Origin: Bradyrhizobium barranii subsp. barranii
GTDB lineage: Bacteria > Pseudomonadota > Alphaproteobacteria > Rhizobiales > Xanthobacteraceae
DNA length: 64,000 nt
Direction of reading: 5' to 3'
Assembly (NCBI RefSeq): GCF_017565645.3
Contig: NZ_CP086137.1
Coordinates: 186,001 to 250,000, forward strand
Shown here in pieces: positions 1 through 9,174 of the stretch. The number at the start of each line of letters is the position of its first letter. Position 1 is the first letter of the stretch. A program made the translations under genes and the position numbers. Under the pieces are notes generated by a model. It worked only from the letters and a program-made list of their open reading frames with translations. It was not told the DNA's origin and did no database searches.

Positions 1-95
1 TTAAGACAAAGGCCAATCCAGTTGGGAATACCGTATTGAGGCTCAGTTTTGCCAAGATTTCCGAAATAGAGATACGAATCTTCCGTGATGCTCAT
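1..95 (-). CDS. Partial unknown protein, N-terminus only
   Basis: An ATG at 95 on the minus strand follows a good ribosome binding site (GGGAGGG, about 8 nt upstream) and stays open for 31 codons to the window edge. The start reads MSITEDSYLYFGNLGKTEPQ. I recognise no family. It lies downstream of a truncated glycosidase-like gene on the same strand and may belong to the same locus. Confidence 0.4.
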   Translation of the reverse strand, partial: MSITEDSYLYFGNLGKTEPQYGIPNWIGLCL

Positions 96-156
96 TTGCG
101 CTCACCCTCCCCAAAATATGGAGATAGCATCATAAAAGGCCCGGGCAATACGAAAA

Positions 157-447
157 CTACCAACAATTGTGTATGTTTTTGTCATAGCACTTGAGCAAGA
201 CCGAGAGCCCGTGCGCGTGAGCATCGGCGACAGCCTTTGCGATGTTCGCATCGCTCTCCGTCTTTTCAGGGACGTTGAGGACGTTGTTTGACGTTCGGGT
301 TGACGTAAAAATGCGCGGCGCCAACTCCAGCGAATTGGATCCGGTGTCTGCAATTTCTTGCATGACCGAATCCGCGGTTTTGCTGACAAGCTCGCCGTTG
401 AAGTTCGAGAGGACGCCAAATCCCTGGACGCCGAAAACTCCTGCCAT
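157..447 (-). pseudogene. Glycosidase-like TIM-barrel protein, N-terminal fragment
   Basis: The ATG at 447 is preceded by AGGAG. The 96-residue product begins MAGVFGVQGFGV and contains SDANIAKAVADAHAHGLSVL, the beta-strand/helix pattern of the first strands of TIM-barrel glycoside hydrolases (GH113-like) found in rhizobia. Homology seems to stop at about residue 86, just after VLLK, followed by a short unrelated tail and a stop. Such proteins are normally several hundred residues long, so this is a truncated remnant. The family assignment rests on pattern memory and is moderate. Confidence 0.5.
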
Positions 448-607
448 TCATCACTCCTATGCAGATTGCGCTACGGACAACTCAGCGCAAACACATCGAG
501 CCCCGTGGGTCGGTCAAAATCCCCCGGGTATGGTCACTTGAAACTCCCCCACCTGATGATCGCCGTCAGCGCCGCTGAACAGCAGTAGCCGGTCAGGCAG
601 GACGTTT

Positions 608-2365
608 ATGTTCGACCCCTTTAGCCAGCAAGGGGCCGGGGAGTTGAACGTCTTGAAGCGACATCTGCAAAGCACCGTACTTACATTACTTGATCGCAAC
701 ACCAGCCAGCGCGAGATTCACCGGCTGACGGGTGTCGATCGCAAGACGATCCGGCGTTATCAGGCGCTGCGGGCCGGTGCGGAGGCAAATTCCCCCGGGG
801 AAGTGACCACCGGCTCGGTGAGCGCGGACGGCCAAATTCCTCCACCCCGACCACCGGCTTTTGGGACATCGGAAGCGACGGTCACCAGCAGCCTGGCCCG
901 TTCGGCTTGCGAAGCGCATCGGACGTGGATCGAAGAACAGGTCCGGCTGAAGCGGAACGCGCAGGCGATTTACCAGGACCTGGTTGATCAATTTGGCTTT
1001 CCGTCCAGCTACCAGAGTGTCAAGCGGTTTGTGCGCCGGTTGCGGCACGCTGATCCTGAGCAGTTTGATCGTCTTGAGTTCCTCCCCGGCGAGGAAGCTC
1101 AGGTCGACTATGGCGAGGGCGCGCCGACGGTTGATCCGAAGAGCGGGCGGTACCGTCGTCCCCGCCTGTTCGTGATGACGCTACGCTACTCGCGGCGCAG
1201 CTTCCGGCGGGTAGTCTGGAAGTCCAGCCAACAAGTCTGGGCGCAGCTCCACGAAGAGGCGTTCCGGTATTTTGGCGGGGTCCCCAGCTATGTCGTGCTC
1301 GACAACCTGAAGGAAGGCGTCCTCAAGCCGGATTTGTACGAGCCCCAGCTCAACCCGATTTACAGCGCGATGCTGGCTCATTACGCCGTGGTCGCCGATC
1401 CCGCGCGCGTGGCCGATCCAAATCGGAAAGGATGCGTCGAGAATGCGATTCAACATACCCAGGGCACTGCGCTGGCCGGACGGCGCTTCGAGACGCTGGA
1501 GGCGCAAAACGAGTTCTTGAGGCACTGGGAGGAGAACTGGGCTTCCAAACGCATCCACGGCAGCACGCGCCGTCAGGTCGAGGCGATGTTCCAGGAAGAG
1601 AAGCCGCACCTGCGGCCGCTGCCTGTCGCTCCCTTCCGCATCTTCACCGAAGTCGTCCGGACTGTCTGCGACGACACCACCGTACGCGTCGACAACAGCT
1701 ATTACGCCGCGCGGCCCGCGCCGATCGGCAGCCAGGTCGTCGTGCGCATCTACACCACCACGATCGAGATCCGTGATCGCCACACCCGTGCGCTGCTGCG
1801 TGTTCATTCCCGGATGGCGCACCCCGGTTCTGTCGTCCTGCCGACCAGCGAACGGCCGTTCAACCCGTCGCGGCAAACCGCCGTGCTGCTGGCGAGCGCC
1901 GAGCGCATCGGACCGCAGACCAGGGCCTTGTGCCAGCAGGTGTTCGACACCGAAGGGCGCCCCGGACAGCGCGCGATGTGGGGCATTGTCGGGCTGGGCC
2001 GGAAGTATCCGGCGCGGCTGGTCGAGCAGGCCTGCGCGCACGCCATCGACAACCGCATCTACCGCTACAAGCACGTGCGTGCGACCGTCGAGCGGTTGTT
2101 CGAACAGGCGATCGAGCAGGTTGGAGTGACGCCACAGCCGGCATCGCCGCTCACCCAGGATCATCCGCTGATCCGTACCCCCGCGGAATACGGCGACCTC
2201 TTCAGCCGCGCTGTGCGGCGCGACGCCGACGACAATGGTCGGCAGGCCGAGGCTCACGACGATCACGCCACGGCAATCCGCGCTCGTGTCGCCTGCGCAA
2301 CCCCGGCCAACTCCGGCGCCACGAGCGCTCCCGCTGCACCTTCTCACCTTAAACTGGAGACCTAG
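608..2365 (+). CDS. istA: IS21 transposase IstA
   Basis: This 585-residue DDE transposase has an N-terminal helix-turn-helix (residues about 28-50, SQREIHRLTGVDRKTIRRYQ) that binds the element ends. A retroviral-integrase-like core follows: the first Asp is in EAQVDYGEG, the second in YVVLDNLKE, and the Glu lies in the GCVENAIQ region. The length is within the usual IstA range of about 400-600 residues. It ends 4 nt before istB, so the pair is one transcription unit. No frameshift or internal stop is visible. Confidence 0.95.
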   Translation: MFDPFSQQGAGELNVLKRHLQSTVLTLLDRNTSQREIHRLTGVDRKTIRRYQALRAGAEANSPGEVTTGSVSADGQIPPPRPPAFGTSEATVTSSLARSACEAHRTWIEEQVRLKRNAQAIYQDLVDQFGFPSSYQSVKRFVRRLRHADPEQFDRLEFLPGEEAQVDYGEGAPTVDPKSGRYRRPRLFVMTLRYSRRSFRRVVWKSSQQVWAQLHEEAFRYFGGVPSYVVLDNLKEGVLKPDLYEPQLNPIYSAMLAHYAVVADPARVADPNRKGCVENAIQHTQGTALAGRRFETLEAQNEFLRHWEENWASKRIHGSTRRQVEAMFQEEKPHLRPLPVAPFRIFTEVVRTVCDDTTVRVDNSYYAARPAPIGSQVVVRIYTTTIEIRDRHTRALLRVHSRMAHPGSVVLPTSERPFNPSRQTAVLLASAERIGPQTRALCQQVFDTEGRPGQRAMWGIVGLGRKYPARLVEQACAHAIDNRIYRYKHVRATVERLFEQAIEQVGVTPQPASPLTQDHPLIRTPAEYGDLFSRAVRRDADDNGRQAEAHDDHATAIRARVACATPANSGATSAPAAPSHLKLET

Positions 2366-2369
2366 CCAC

Positions 2370-3137
2370 ATGATGACCATGCCGGAAATTGAGCGTTGCC
2401 TACGACAGCTGCGCCTGTCGGGTGTCCGCGACACGCTGCAGACGCGCGTGCTCCAGGCGCAGGGCGCCAACCAGCCCTTCCTCGAGACCTTCTCCCTTAT
2501 CCTGCAGGATGAACTGGACCGTCGTCAGTCCCGTCTTATCGAGCGGCGATACCAGCAATCCGGGCTCGACGAAAAGCTGACGCTCGCCGAGTTCGACTGG
2601 TCCTTCAATCCCAAACTGCCACGTCAGACCTGCTTCCAGCTCCACACCCTGGCGTTCATTGCCGCTGGCGAGAACGCTCTGCTTGTTGGCAAACCTGGCA
2701 CCGGGAAGTCGCACATCGCCAAGGCGATTGCCTATCAGGCGATCCTGCAAAGCCACAAGGTCCAGTATCTTGAGACCGACGACTTCTTCCACCGCTACGC
2801 CCTGAACTCTCCGGCACAACGCGAGGTCCGGCTGCGAACCATCATCGACTGCGATCTCCTCGTGCTGGACGATCTATTCCTCGCACGCGCCATCCCCGAC
2901 GACGCCGGCACTTTGCTGCAGACCCTGATCCATCAGCGTTACAAACTGCGCCGCAGCGTCATCGTCACCTCCAATCGCGTCGTGCAGGATTGGGGGGCAT
3001 ACCTTGGGGACAACACTATGAGCACGACGATCCTCGATCGCCTTATGCATCATTGCCATCTGCTTGAGTTCGACGGACGCAGCTATCGGCTCAAAGAAGC
3101 CGCTGAAGCTCTTGCCCGGGAAACAAACTCAAACTAA
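2370..3137 (+). CDS. istB: IS21 helper ATPase IstB
   Basis: This 255-residue AAA+ ATPase is related to DnaC. It has Walker A GKPGTGKSH and Walker B LLVLDDL, and acts with IstA in target selection. I chose the ATG at 2370, five nucleotides after the istA stop. Another ATG follows directly at 2373, so the start could shift by one codon. An upstream in-frame extension overlaps istA and is not needed. The gene appears complete. Confidence 0.95.
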   Translation: MMTMPEIERCLRQLRLSGVRDTLQTRVLQAQGANQPFLETFSLILQDELDRRQSRLIERRYQQSGLDEKLTLAEFDWSFNPKLPRQTCFQLHTLAFIAAGENALLVGKPGTGKSHIAKAIAYQAILQSHKVQYLETDDFFHRYALNSPAQREVRLRTIIDCDLLVLDDLFLARAIPDDAGTLLQTLIHQRYKLRRSVIVTSNRVVQDWGAYLGDNTMSTTILDRLMHHCHLLEFDGRSYRLKEAAEALARETNSN

Positions 3138-3212
3138 CAGTCCCTTGTCCTGCCTCGCGGGTGGAGGAATTTGACTGACCACACCCGGAGGAATTTGAAG
3201 TGACCCGCGGGG

Positions 3213-3555
3213 TCGAGCCGCTATTCGTTCCTGAGCGATGCCGCGAAACGCACGTTTCGGCACGACCTGTTGATAAAATGCAACATCGCGACGTCAGCCA
3301 CGGTCCAACATCGAATCAATTGCGGCGATTCACAATGTGACGATACACTGAGCGGGCCTGTTGATTGATGCGTTCTGCGCCGGCATCTCGTCGAGCGCGT
3401 GCGGCAGCGCGGGCATCATCTTCTTGCCGCTTTGGCCGGTATTAAGAGCGCGTCAGCGCGTCGAGTCCCCTTATCCCTCTCCGCCCGAGCAATCCGGTTT
3501 CAGGCGGCAAAATCAATGCGTCCACCACAGTGAAACAGATGGCGGGCGGTGATGC
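3213..3555. other. Intergenic remnant, no gene seen
   Basis: This stretch between the IS21 right end and the tail of the next broken gene has only short unsupported reading frames. It begins with the second TCGAG duplication copy. I see no promoter, terminator or RNA gene that I would defend. Confidence 0.5.
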
Positions 3556-3738
3556 TCATCGGTTGTTTACCGCCGCGCAGAACTGTTCCGTGACCGCCGC
3601 CCTTTCGTCGGCGACGTTCCAGCCGTTCGTCTCGGCCTCTTCCTTCGCCAACTTGTGCTCGATCTGAAGTTTCTGTTTGATGAGCGCGTACGATTTCCAG
3701 TCGGCCTTGGACAACTTGGCGGGGGGCGCACCGCAGAC
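3556..3738 (-). pseudogene. Secreted protein, C-terminal half of split gene
   Basis: The minus frame reads VCGAPPAKLSKADWKSY and ends EQFCAAVNNR before a TGA. It is the displaced 3' end of the gene whose 5' part lies at 6480-6875. With the IS3 element (3743-6479) and one copy of GTTG removed, the frames join exactly (AIAHN then VCGAPP). This part is about 60 residues, rich in charged helix-forming residues, with one Cys near each end. I do not recognise the family. Confidence 0.85.
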
Positions 3739-3813
3739 GTTGTGAAATGGACCCCGGTTTTGGGACCAGAGGCTAAGTTGGAAGAGGGCCGCTCCGTTTG
3801 ATAGACGGAGGGC

Positions 3814-4107
3814 ATGATGACGAAGAAGACACGACGGAAGATCGACGCGGCGTTGAAGGCAAAGATCGCGCTGGAAGCGGTGCGGGAGCAGGCGACGGTG
3901 GCCGATCTGGCCCAGCGCTATGAGGTTCACCCGAACCAGATCTATGCCTGGAAGAAGCAGCTGCTGGACCAGGCGGCCCGGGCTTTTGACGCGGGTGTCG
4001 GGCGCGAGAGCGAGGAAACGCGCGAACGCGAGATCGAGAAGCTGCACGCCAAGATTGGACAACTGACAGTCGAGCGCGATTTTTTAGCGCGGAGGTCCGG
4101 AAGATGA
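3814..4107 (+). CDS. IS3 transposase OrfA
   Basis: This 97-residue DNA-binding subunit has an N-terminal helix-turn-helix ([20 protein letters not shown], then [15 protein letters not shown]) and a leucine-zipper-like C-terminus ([21 protein letters not shown]). It binds the element ends and makes the transframe product with OrfB. The gene overlaps orfB by 4 nt (ATGA). Two adjacent ATG codons (3814, 3817) leave the start uncertain by one residue. Confidence 0.93.
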   Translation: MMTKKTRRKIDAALKAKIALEAVREQATVADLAQRYEVHPNQIYAWKKQLLDQAARAFDAGVGRESEETREREIEKLHAKIGQLTVERDFLARRSGR

Positions 4108-5078
4108 GCACGCCGGACCGTCGAGGAATGCTCGATCGCGCCGACCAGGCGCTGTCGATCCGCCGGCAATGCATGTTGCTTGGCATCGCCCGTTCTGGGG
4201 TCTACCGGCCGCCACAGCCGGCCAACGACAACGACCTTGCCCTGATGCAGCGGATCGACGAGCTGTTCACCGCCTGGCCATTCCTGGGCTCGCGGCGAAT
4301 GACCGCGATGCTGAAGGCTGAGGGGCTTCAGGTCAATCGCAAGCGCGTGCAGCGGTTGATGCGCAAGATGGGCATCGCGGCGCTGGGACCGAAGCCGAAC
4401 ACGACAAAGCCGGCGCCGGGCCACAAGATCTATCCCTATCTGCTGCGCAACATGACGATCGACCGGCCGAACCAGGTGTGGGCGGCCGACATCACGTATC
4501 TGCCCATCGGCCGCGGCTTTCTCTATCTCGTCGCCATCATCGACTGGGCGAGCCGTGCGGTTCTGGCGTGGCGGTTGTCGAATACGATGGACGTCTCGTT
4601 CTGCGTGGCGGCTCTGGAAGAGGCGCTGGCGACGTACGGCACGCCGGAGATTTTCAACACCGACCAGGGCAGCCAGTTCACCAGCGTGGCCTTCACCGGC
4701 GCGTTGGTGGGCGCAGGGATCAAGATCTCCATGGATGGCCGCGGTCGTTGGATGGACAATGTCTTCATCGAGCGGCTGTGGCGGTCGCTCAAGCATGAGG
4801 ACATCTATCTCAAGGGCTATGCCGACGGCCGCGAGGCCAAGGCAGGGATCGCGAGCTGGATCGCCTTCTACAACGATCGTCGCCTTCATCAGTCCCTCGG
4901 CTATCGCACGCCGATGGCGGTCTGGCGCGAACGGATGCAGGCCGCGAAGGCTGTGGACATGGTGGACAACGCTGACGCGTTGACCACATGCCCATCTGTG
5001 GACGCCCCGGTGGATGCAAGAAGAATCTTTCGATTAGGTGTTGCGCGTAGTCGGGTGCTGACATCTGTCCGGCCTTGA
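4104..5078 (+). pseudogene. IS3 transposase OrfB with altered C-terminus
   Basis: This is an integrase-core (rve) transposase with D in WAADITYLP, D in FNTDQGSQFTS and E in ERLWRSLKHED. The catalytic core is complete. After ALTTCPS (about 4997) the frame runs into the inserted IS1111-type element, so the last ~27 residues are foreign. The original tail, QQLQQTESLAA then TGA, is found in frame just after 6367. All DDE residues remain, so partial activity cannot be excluded. Confidence 0.88.
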
Positions 5079-5263
5079 TTGCGACCGTCATATGTCGCGG
5101 GCCCGTATGGGAGTTCGCGGATCAGGTCCAAATCACAGCGGCGTACTTGGAAGCACTTGGGCATGTACTGGTTTTCCCGACCCCGTCTCATCGACTGTTG
5201 CGCCGTACCTTCCGTTTGACCTTCCTACCTCCTCGACGACCTCTGGTCGGGCGGACTAAGCGA
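5010..5263 (-). ncRNA. Candidate bridge-RNA region of IS1111-type element
   Basis: About 250 bp with no convincing reading frame lies downstream of the transposase gene inside this element. In IS110-family elements the longer non-coding end encodes a structured bridge RNA that pairs with target and donor; in IS1111-type members this end follows the transposase gene, matching the layout here. I have not folded the sequence. The call rests on position and family knowledge, not on a recognised RNA structure. Confidence 0.3.
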
Positions 5264-6321
5264 TTAAGCCGCTGCGACCGGAGCTTTGTAGACCCCACCG
5301 TTGACCATCAAAGCCCACACGGTGCGAGCCATCTTGTTGGCGAGAGCGACGGCGACAAGCATGGGCGGCTTACGAGCGAGCATGCGCTCCAGCCATGCCC
5401 CTTGCGATTGACCGCGTCGGCGAGCCAGCTTCACCACCGCACTCGCCCCGATGATGAGGAGACGCCGCAGCGTTCGCTCACCCATTTTCGATATTTGGCC
5501 GAGCTTCTGTCTTCCACCAGTGGAACGTTGCAGCGGCGTCAACCCCAACCACGCGGCGAAATCCCGGCCACGTTTGAAGTTTTCGGGCTCAGGCGCTAGC
5601 GCCATCAGAGCTGTCGCCGTGATTGGGCCGATGCCAGGAACTGTCATAAGCCGTCGAGCAACTTCCTCTTCTCGGGCTCGTCGCGCGATCTCAATATCGA
5701 GTTGCTTGATATTTGCTCTTCCAGCACCGCCAGCATCTTGACTAGGATATCGAGCGCCGGTTGCGCCGCCGTTGGCACGCTGCTCCCGGAAGCTTGCGCG
5801 TGCTCAACCAGCGCGGCGACATTGGACGCCCCCTTTGCAACGACCAGGCCGTATTCGGCGAGGTGACCTCGCAACGCGTTTATGATCTGAGTACGTTGCC
5901 GGACCAAAAGATCGCGAGCGCGAAACACGACCGCGCTCGCCTGCTGGTCCTCACTCTTCACGGCGGCAAAGCGCATGGTGGGGCGTTGGGCTGCTTCGCA
6001 AATCGCTTCTGCATCGGCCATATCGTTTTTCTGGCGTTTCACAAAGGGCTTTACATAGGACGGTGGAATCAGACGCACTGCGTGACCCAGCTTGCCAATC
6101 TCACGAGCCCAGTGATGGGCGCTGGCGCAGGCTTCCATCGCTACCAGGCACGCAGGCTGCTGAGCAAAGAAAGCCAGCACATTATCACGACGCAGCTGTT
6201 TGCGGAAAACAACAACGCCGCCAGCGTCTGCGCCATGTGCCTGAAAAACATGTTTCGCCAAGTCTAGTCCAATCGTGCTAACTTCGTTCACGGACGCTTC
6301 CTCTTTCTGACGGTTCAACAC
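5264..6321 (-). pseudogene. IS1111-type (IS110 family) transposase, frameshifted
   Basis: The first part (6321 to about 5710) encodes the DEDD RuvC-like domain, starting IGLDLAKHVFQAHG with D in KNDMADAEAICEA. The second part (to 5264) encodes the C-terminal domain with MTVPGIGPITATALMAL and the serine-containing LTPLQRSTGGRQKLG segment. Frames change near 5710, where EEQI should run into KQLDIEIARRAR but is out of register by one base. Joined, the length (about 350 residues) is normal. The copy is probably inactive unless the indel is an assembly error. Confidence 0.9.
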
Positions 6322-6479
6322 CCTTCACTTTGGCACATCGATGCCGTCGAGGGGCGTCCACCCCATCACAGCAACTGCAGCAGACAGAGTCTCTGGCTGC
6401 GTGATAGAAAGGGATCAGGAGCGATCCGTTTCCAACTAACAAACCGGTTCAACCGGTCCCGCTCCGCGGGTCCATTTTA

Positions 6480-6875
6480 GTTGTGGGCAATCGCTTTCTG
6501 CACACCAGTGCTGACGGCACCCATGTAGCCTTCGGCCACGGCGGTGACACGCGCCTTGGCGTATTGGCTGTTGGCTGCGATGAAGTCCTTGCAGAAGGCG
6601 AGCCGTTGACCTCCGTCGCGGGCCTTGATGTAGGCCGTCTGCGTTTCGTAATGCAGGCGGTAGGCGAGTTTCTTGGCGTTCGGGTCGGATTTCACCGCTT
6701 CGAGCATGACCTGATGGTCTCCCAAGGTGGCGTCATTGATCCTGATGTCACATACTTTGGCGAGGGAGACGACCGGAACGTAGGCCCGCACCTTGGCTTC
6801 CAAGGCATCGTTGGCGTGCGCAGCCGGTGCGAACAGGATGGCGCCCATTGCGAAAGCAGCGAGGCAGCGTTTCAT
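6480..6875 (-). pseudogene. Secreted protein, N-terminal part of split gene
   Basis: The ATG at 6875 follows TGGAGTG, a reasonable ribosome site. The product opens with a signal peptide (MKRCLAAFAMGAILFAPAAHA) and continues through DICDIR-like and CKDFIAANSQYAKARVTAVAEG helices to AIAHN, where the IS3 element supplies a TAA. The 3' end is at 3556-3738. The intact gene would have encoded a periplasmic or secreted protein of about 193 residues. Function unknown. Confidence 0.85.
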
Positions 6876-7719
6876 TGTTGACACACTCCAGTCAGCGAAC
6901 AGGAGGTTGAGCAACTTACAGCGCGAATTCCTTGAGCGGCTGCTGAGCGGCGGCCTTGATCTGGATCATGGCTCAGCCGAACTGACACATCACCCGGCCG
7001 AAGGCATGGTGCTGCCGATTCTCGACCTTCGCCCAGGGGCTACATCCGAATTGGCTAATTGCCGGCGAGTGCTTCACGTTGTTAGAAATCAACCCGCTGC
7101 TGGGGCCCAAACGGAGTTTCCGAATGGGTGTGGCAGGCTGGCGCTTCGCGCATATGAAGAGAAACGTTGGCGGGCGGGCAGCCATTGTCGCTGTCCTCGA
7201 AGAATGGCCGGGAATCTGCTCAGTGGTGGTCGCGGCCAGTTCGATGATCATGATCGGGATTATGCTCTGCAACGATTGGCCGCAGTGAGTCCTCTCGCGG
7301 CCGGCCGGCGCTGCGCGGCTCAACCAAGCGTATCCAGCACCCGGCTGAAAGGAGCGTGCTGCCTGTTCTTCAGCTTAACCCCACGGGCACGAATCGGCAG
7401 CGCGTGAAGGATGCCGCAGACAGAACTCAGTCGCCGGCTGTTTTTACGGCGCGTCGGATTAGATCCACTGGGTTGGTTGGGCGGCGGCCCTTTTTAGTCG
7501 GGCACAGGCGGTCAAAATCGTATTCTTTTGACCTTTAGGGCACCAACCACCGCCAATTAACGGATTTTTCGGCTTTCCCAATCGCCGCCGGTTAAGGTTC
7601 TGGCTCGGCAGCTCCCAACGCTGTAGAAAAGTCTCCTCTCGCTCCGTCCACGTATGGTTGTACCCATGGCGTTTGGACGGTCAATTTCTTATGGTGCTCA
7701 GCCACCGGGGGCGTAAGTC
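6876..7719. other. Intergenic stretch, possible decayed ORF at 6981-7288
   Basis: No convincing intact gene is present. A plus-strand frame open from about 6981 to 7288 reads NWLIAGECFTLLEINPLLGP, which resembles a short hydrophobic membrane-protein motif, then loses character and ends at TGA 7288. It lacks a clear start and I treat it as decayed or chance. The last 150 bp before hsdM are relatively AT-rich and probably hold its promoter. Confidence 0.3.
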
Positions 7720-9174
7720 GTGTTCGAACAGACCTTTAAAAACATTGACGACGTGTTGTGGAAAGAGGCTGGATGCGCCACCGAGCTTGATTATACCGAG
7801 CAAACGTCGTGGATCCTGTTTCTCAAGTACCTTGATGATCTTGAGCGGGCCAATGAGCAAAAGGCCGAGCTTCAGGGCAAGAAATACACTTACATTATTG
7901 ACAGACCGCACCGTTGGTCAGCGTGGGCTGCGCCGAAAAAACGCGACGGGTCTTTTGATCACGACAAGGCGCTGACCGGCGATGACCTCATCGACTATGT
8001 CGATCGCGACCTGTTTCCATATCTGCACAGCTTCAGGGCGCGCGCCGAAGGTTCCAACACGGTCGAATACAAGATTGGCGAAATTTTTGGCGAGATCAAG
8101 AACCGCTTTCGAAGCGGGTACTCGCTGCGTGACGCACTCGAACTGATGGATGGCCTGAGCTTTCGTTCACAAGACCAGAAGCACGAGCTGTCGCATATTT
8201 ACGAAGCCAAGCTCAAAAACATGGGCAATGCGGGCAGGAACGGTGGCGAGTATTACACGCCGCGCCCGCTCATCCGCGCAATGATAAAGGTGGTGAGACC
8301 GGAAATCGGCCAGCGTATCTATGACGGCGCGTGCGGCTCAGCTGGCTTCCTTTGCGAGGCCTATGACTACCTGCGTGCCAAGCCGGACCTGTCGACCAGG
8401 GATCTGAAGACCCTCCAAGAAAGGACATTCTTCGGCAAGGAGAAGAAGAGCCTCGCCTACGTCATCGCGATCATGAACATGATCCTGCACGGTGTCGAGG
8501 CGCCAAATGTCCTGCACATCAACACGCTTGCCGAAAATATCAACGACATTCAGGAGAAGGACCGCTTCGACATTGTCTTGGCCAATCCGCCGTTCGGGGG
8601 CAAGGAGCGCCCGGAGGTCCAGCAGAATTTCCCAATAAAGACCGGCGAAACGGCGTTCCTGTTCCTTCAGCATTTCATCAAGTCGCTAAAGGCCGGTGGC
8701 CGCGCGGCCATCGTCATCAAGAACACCTTCCTGTCAAACACCGACAACGCCTCGGTTGCTCTTCGCAAGGAGCTGTTGGAAGGCTGCAATCTGCACACAG
8801 TGCTGGACATGCCGGGCGGCACGTTTCATGGCGCAGGCGTCAAGACCGTCGTGCTATTCTTCGAGAAGGGCGCGCCCACACGCAAGGTCTGGTTTTACAA
8901 ACTCGATCCCGGCCGCAACCTTGGCAAGACCAATCCGCTCAACGACGACGACCTGAAGGAATTCGTCGCGTTGCAGGCGAAGTTCAAGGACAGCAAGAAT
9001 TCGTGGACGGTCGATGCGAAGAGTGTCGACAGTACGACCTATGACCTCTCGGTGAAGAACCCGAACAAGGCTGGCGAGGCAGCTCTGCGCGATCCAAACG
9101 ACATCATCGTCGAAATGATGGCGCTGGACGCGGAGAATGCGGAGATCCTTGCAGACATCGGGAGGATGCTGTGA
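7720..9174 (+). CDS. hsdM: Type I restriction-modification system, adenine methyltransferase subunit HsdM
   Basis: This 484-residue N6-adenine methyltransferase has an N-terminal HsdM helical domain (residues about 5-145), the GGEYYTPRPL element (175-184), the SAM-binding motif DGACGSAGF (202-210) and the catalytic NPPF (289-292). It forms the M2S modification complex with HsdS. The start is GTG at 7720, preceded by a G-rich stretch; the N-terminal sequence MFEQTFKNIDDVLWK is typical of the family. Its stop overlaps the hsdS start by 4 nt. No hsdR is present nearby. Confidence 0.95.
   Translation: MFEQTFKNIDDVLWKEAGCATELDYTEQTSWILFLKYLDDLERANEQKAELQGKKYTYIIDRPHRWSAWAAPKKRDGSFDHDKALTGDDLIDYVDRDLFPYLHSFRARAEGSNTVEYKIGEIFGEIKNRFRSGYSLRDALELMDGLSFRSQDQKHELSHIYEAKLKNMGNAGRNGGEYYTPRPLIRAMIKVVRPEIGQRIYDGACGSAGFLCEAYDYLRAKPDLSTRDLKTLQERTFFGKEKKSLAYVIAIMNMILHGVEAPNVLHINTLAENINDIQEKDRFDIVLANPPFGGKERPEVQQNFPIKTGETAFLFLQHFIKSLKAGGRAAIVIKNTFLSNTDNASVALRKELLEGCNLHTVLDMPGGTFHGAGVKTVVLFFEKGAPTRKVWFYKLDPGRNLGKTNPLNDDDLKEFVALQAKFKDSKNSWTVDAKSVDSTTYDLSVKNPNKAGEAALRDPNDIIVEMMALDAENAEILADIGRML

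Larger units (their letters stand above)
501..3212 (+). mobile_element. IS21-family insertion sequence, copy 1
   Basis: The element holds an istA-istB pair. Its imperfect terminal inverted repeats start CCCCGTGGGTC on the left and, read inward from the right end, CCCCGCGGGTC, with a second internal repeat block as is usual for IS21. The 5-bp sequence TCGAG lies at 496-500 and again at 3213-3217, which is an exact target-site duplication and fixes both ends. Both genes look intact, so the element may still be active. It lies between fragmentary genes and interrupts no recognisable reading frame. Confidence 0.93.
4998..6361 (-). mobile_element. IS110 family, IS1111-type element 1, inside IS3
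   Basis: This element is nested in the IS3 orfB gene. Its borders are placed where orfB homology stops and resumes. The 6-mer CCCATC is present on both sides (4992-4997 and 6362-6367), so the exact edge is ambiguous by a few bases. Just inside each end is a perfect 10-bp inverted repeat, TGGACGCCCC at 5000-5009 and its complement at 6351-6360. Sub-terminal repeats of this kind are typical of the IS1111 group. The transposase gene lies on the minus strand and is frameshifted. Confidence 0.85.
3743..6479 (+). mobile_element. IS3-family element 1, itself carrying an IS1111-type insert
   Basis: The left end starts TGAAATGGACCCC and the right end, read inward, TAAAATGGACCCG, an imperfect inverted repeat. 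The flanks are GTTG at 3739-3742 and 6480-6483, an exact 4-bp duplication. The element carries overlapping orfA and orfB. It is 2737 bp long because a 1.36-kb IS1111-type element sits inside the 3' end of orfB, leaving about 1.37 kb, a normal IS3 length. Confidence 0.93.

Noticed and set aside
1181..2470. 429-residue minus-strand open frame
   Set aside because: It lies opposite istA/istB, which have clear transposase and ATPase motifs; this is a GC-rich shadow frame.
3942..4889. 315-residue minus-strand open frame
   Set aside because: Antisense to IS3 orfB, which carries the DDE motifs.
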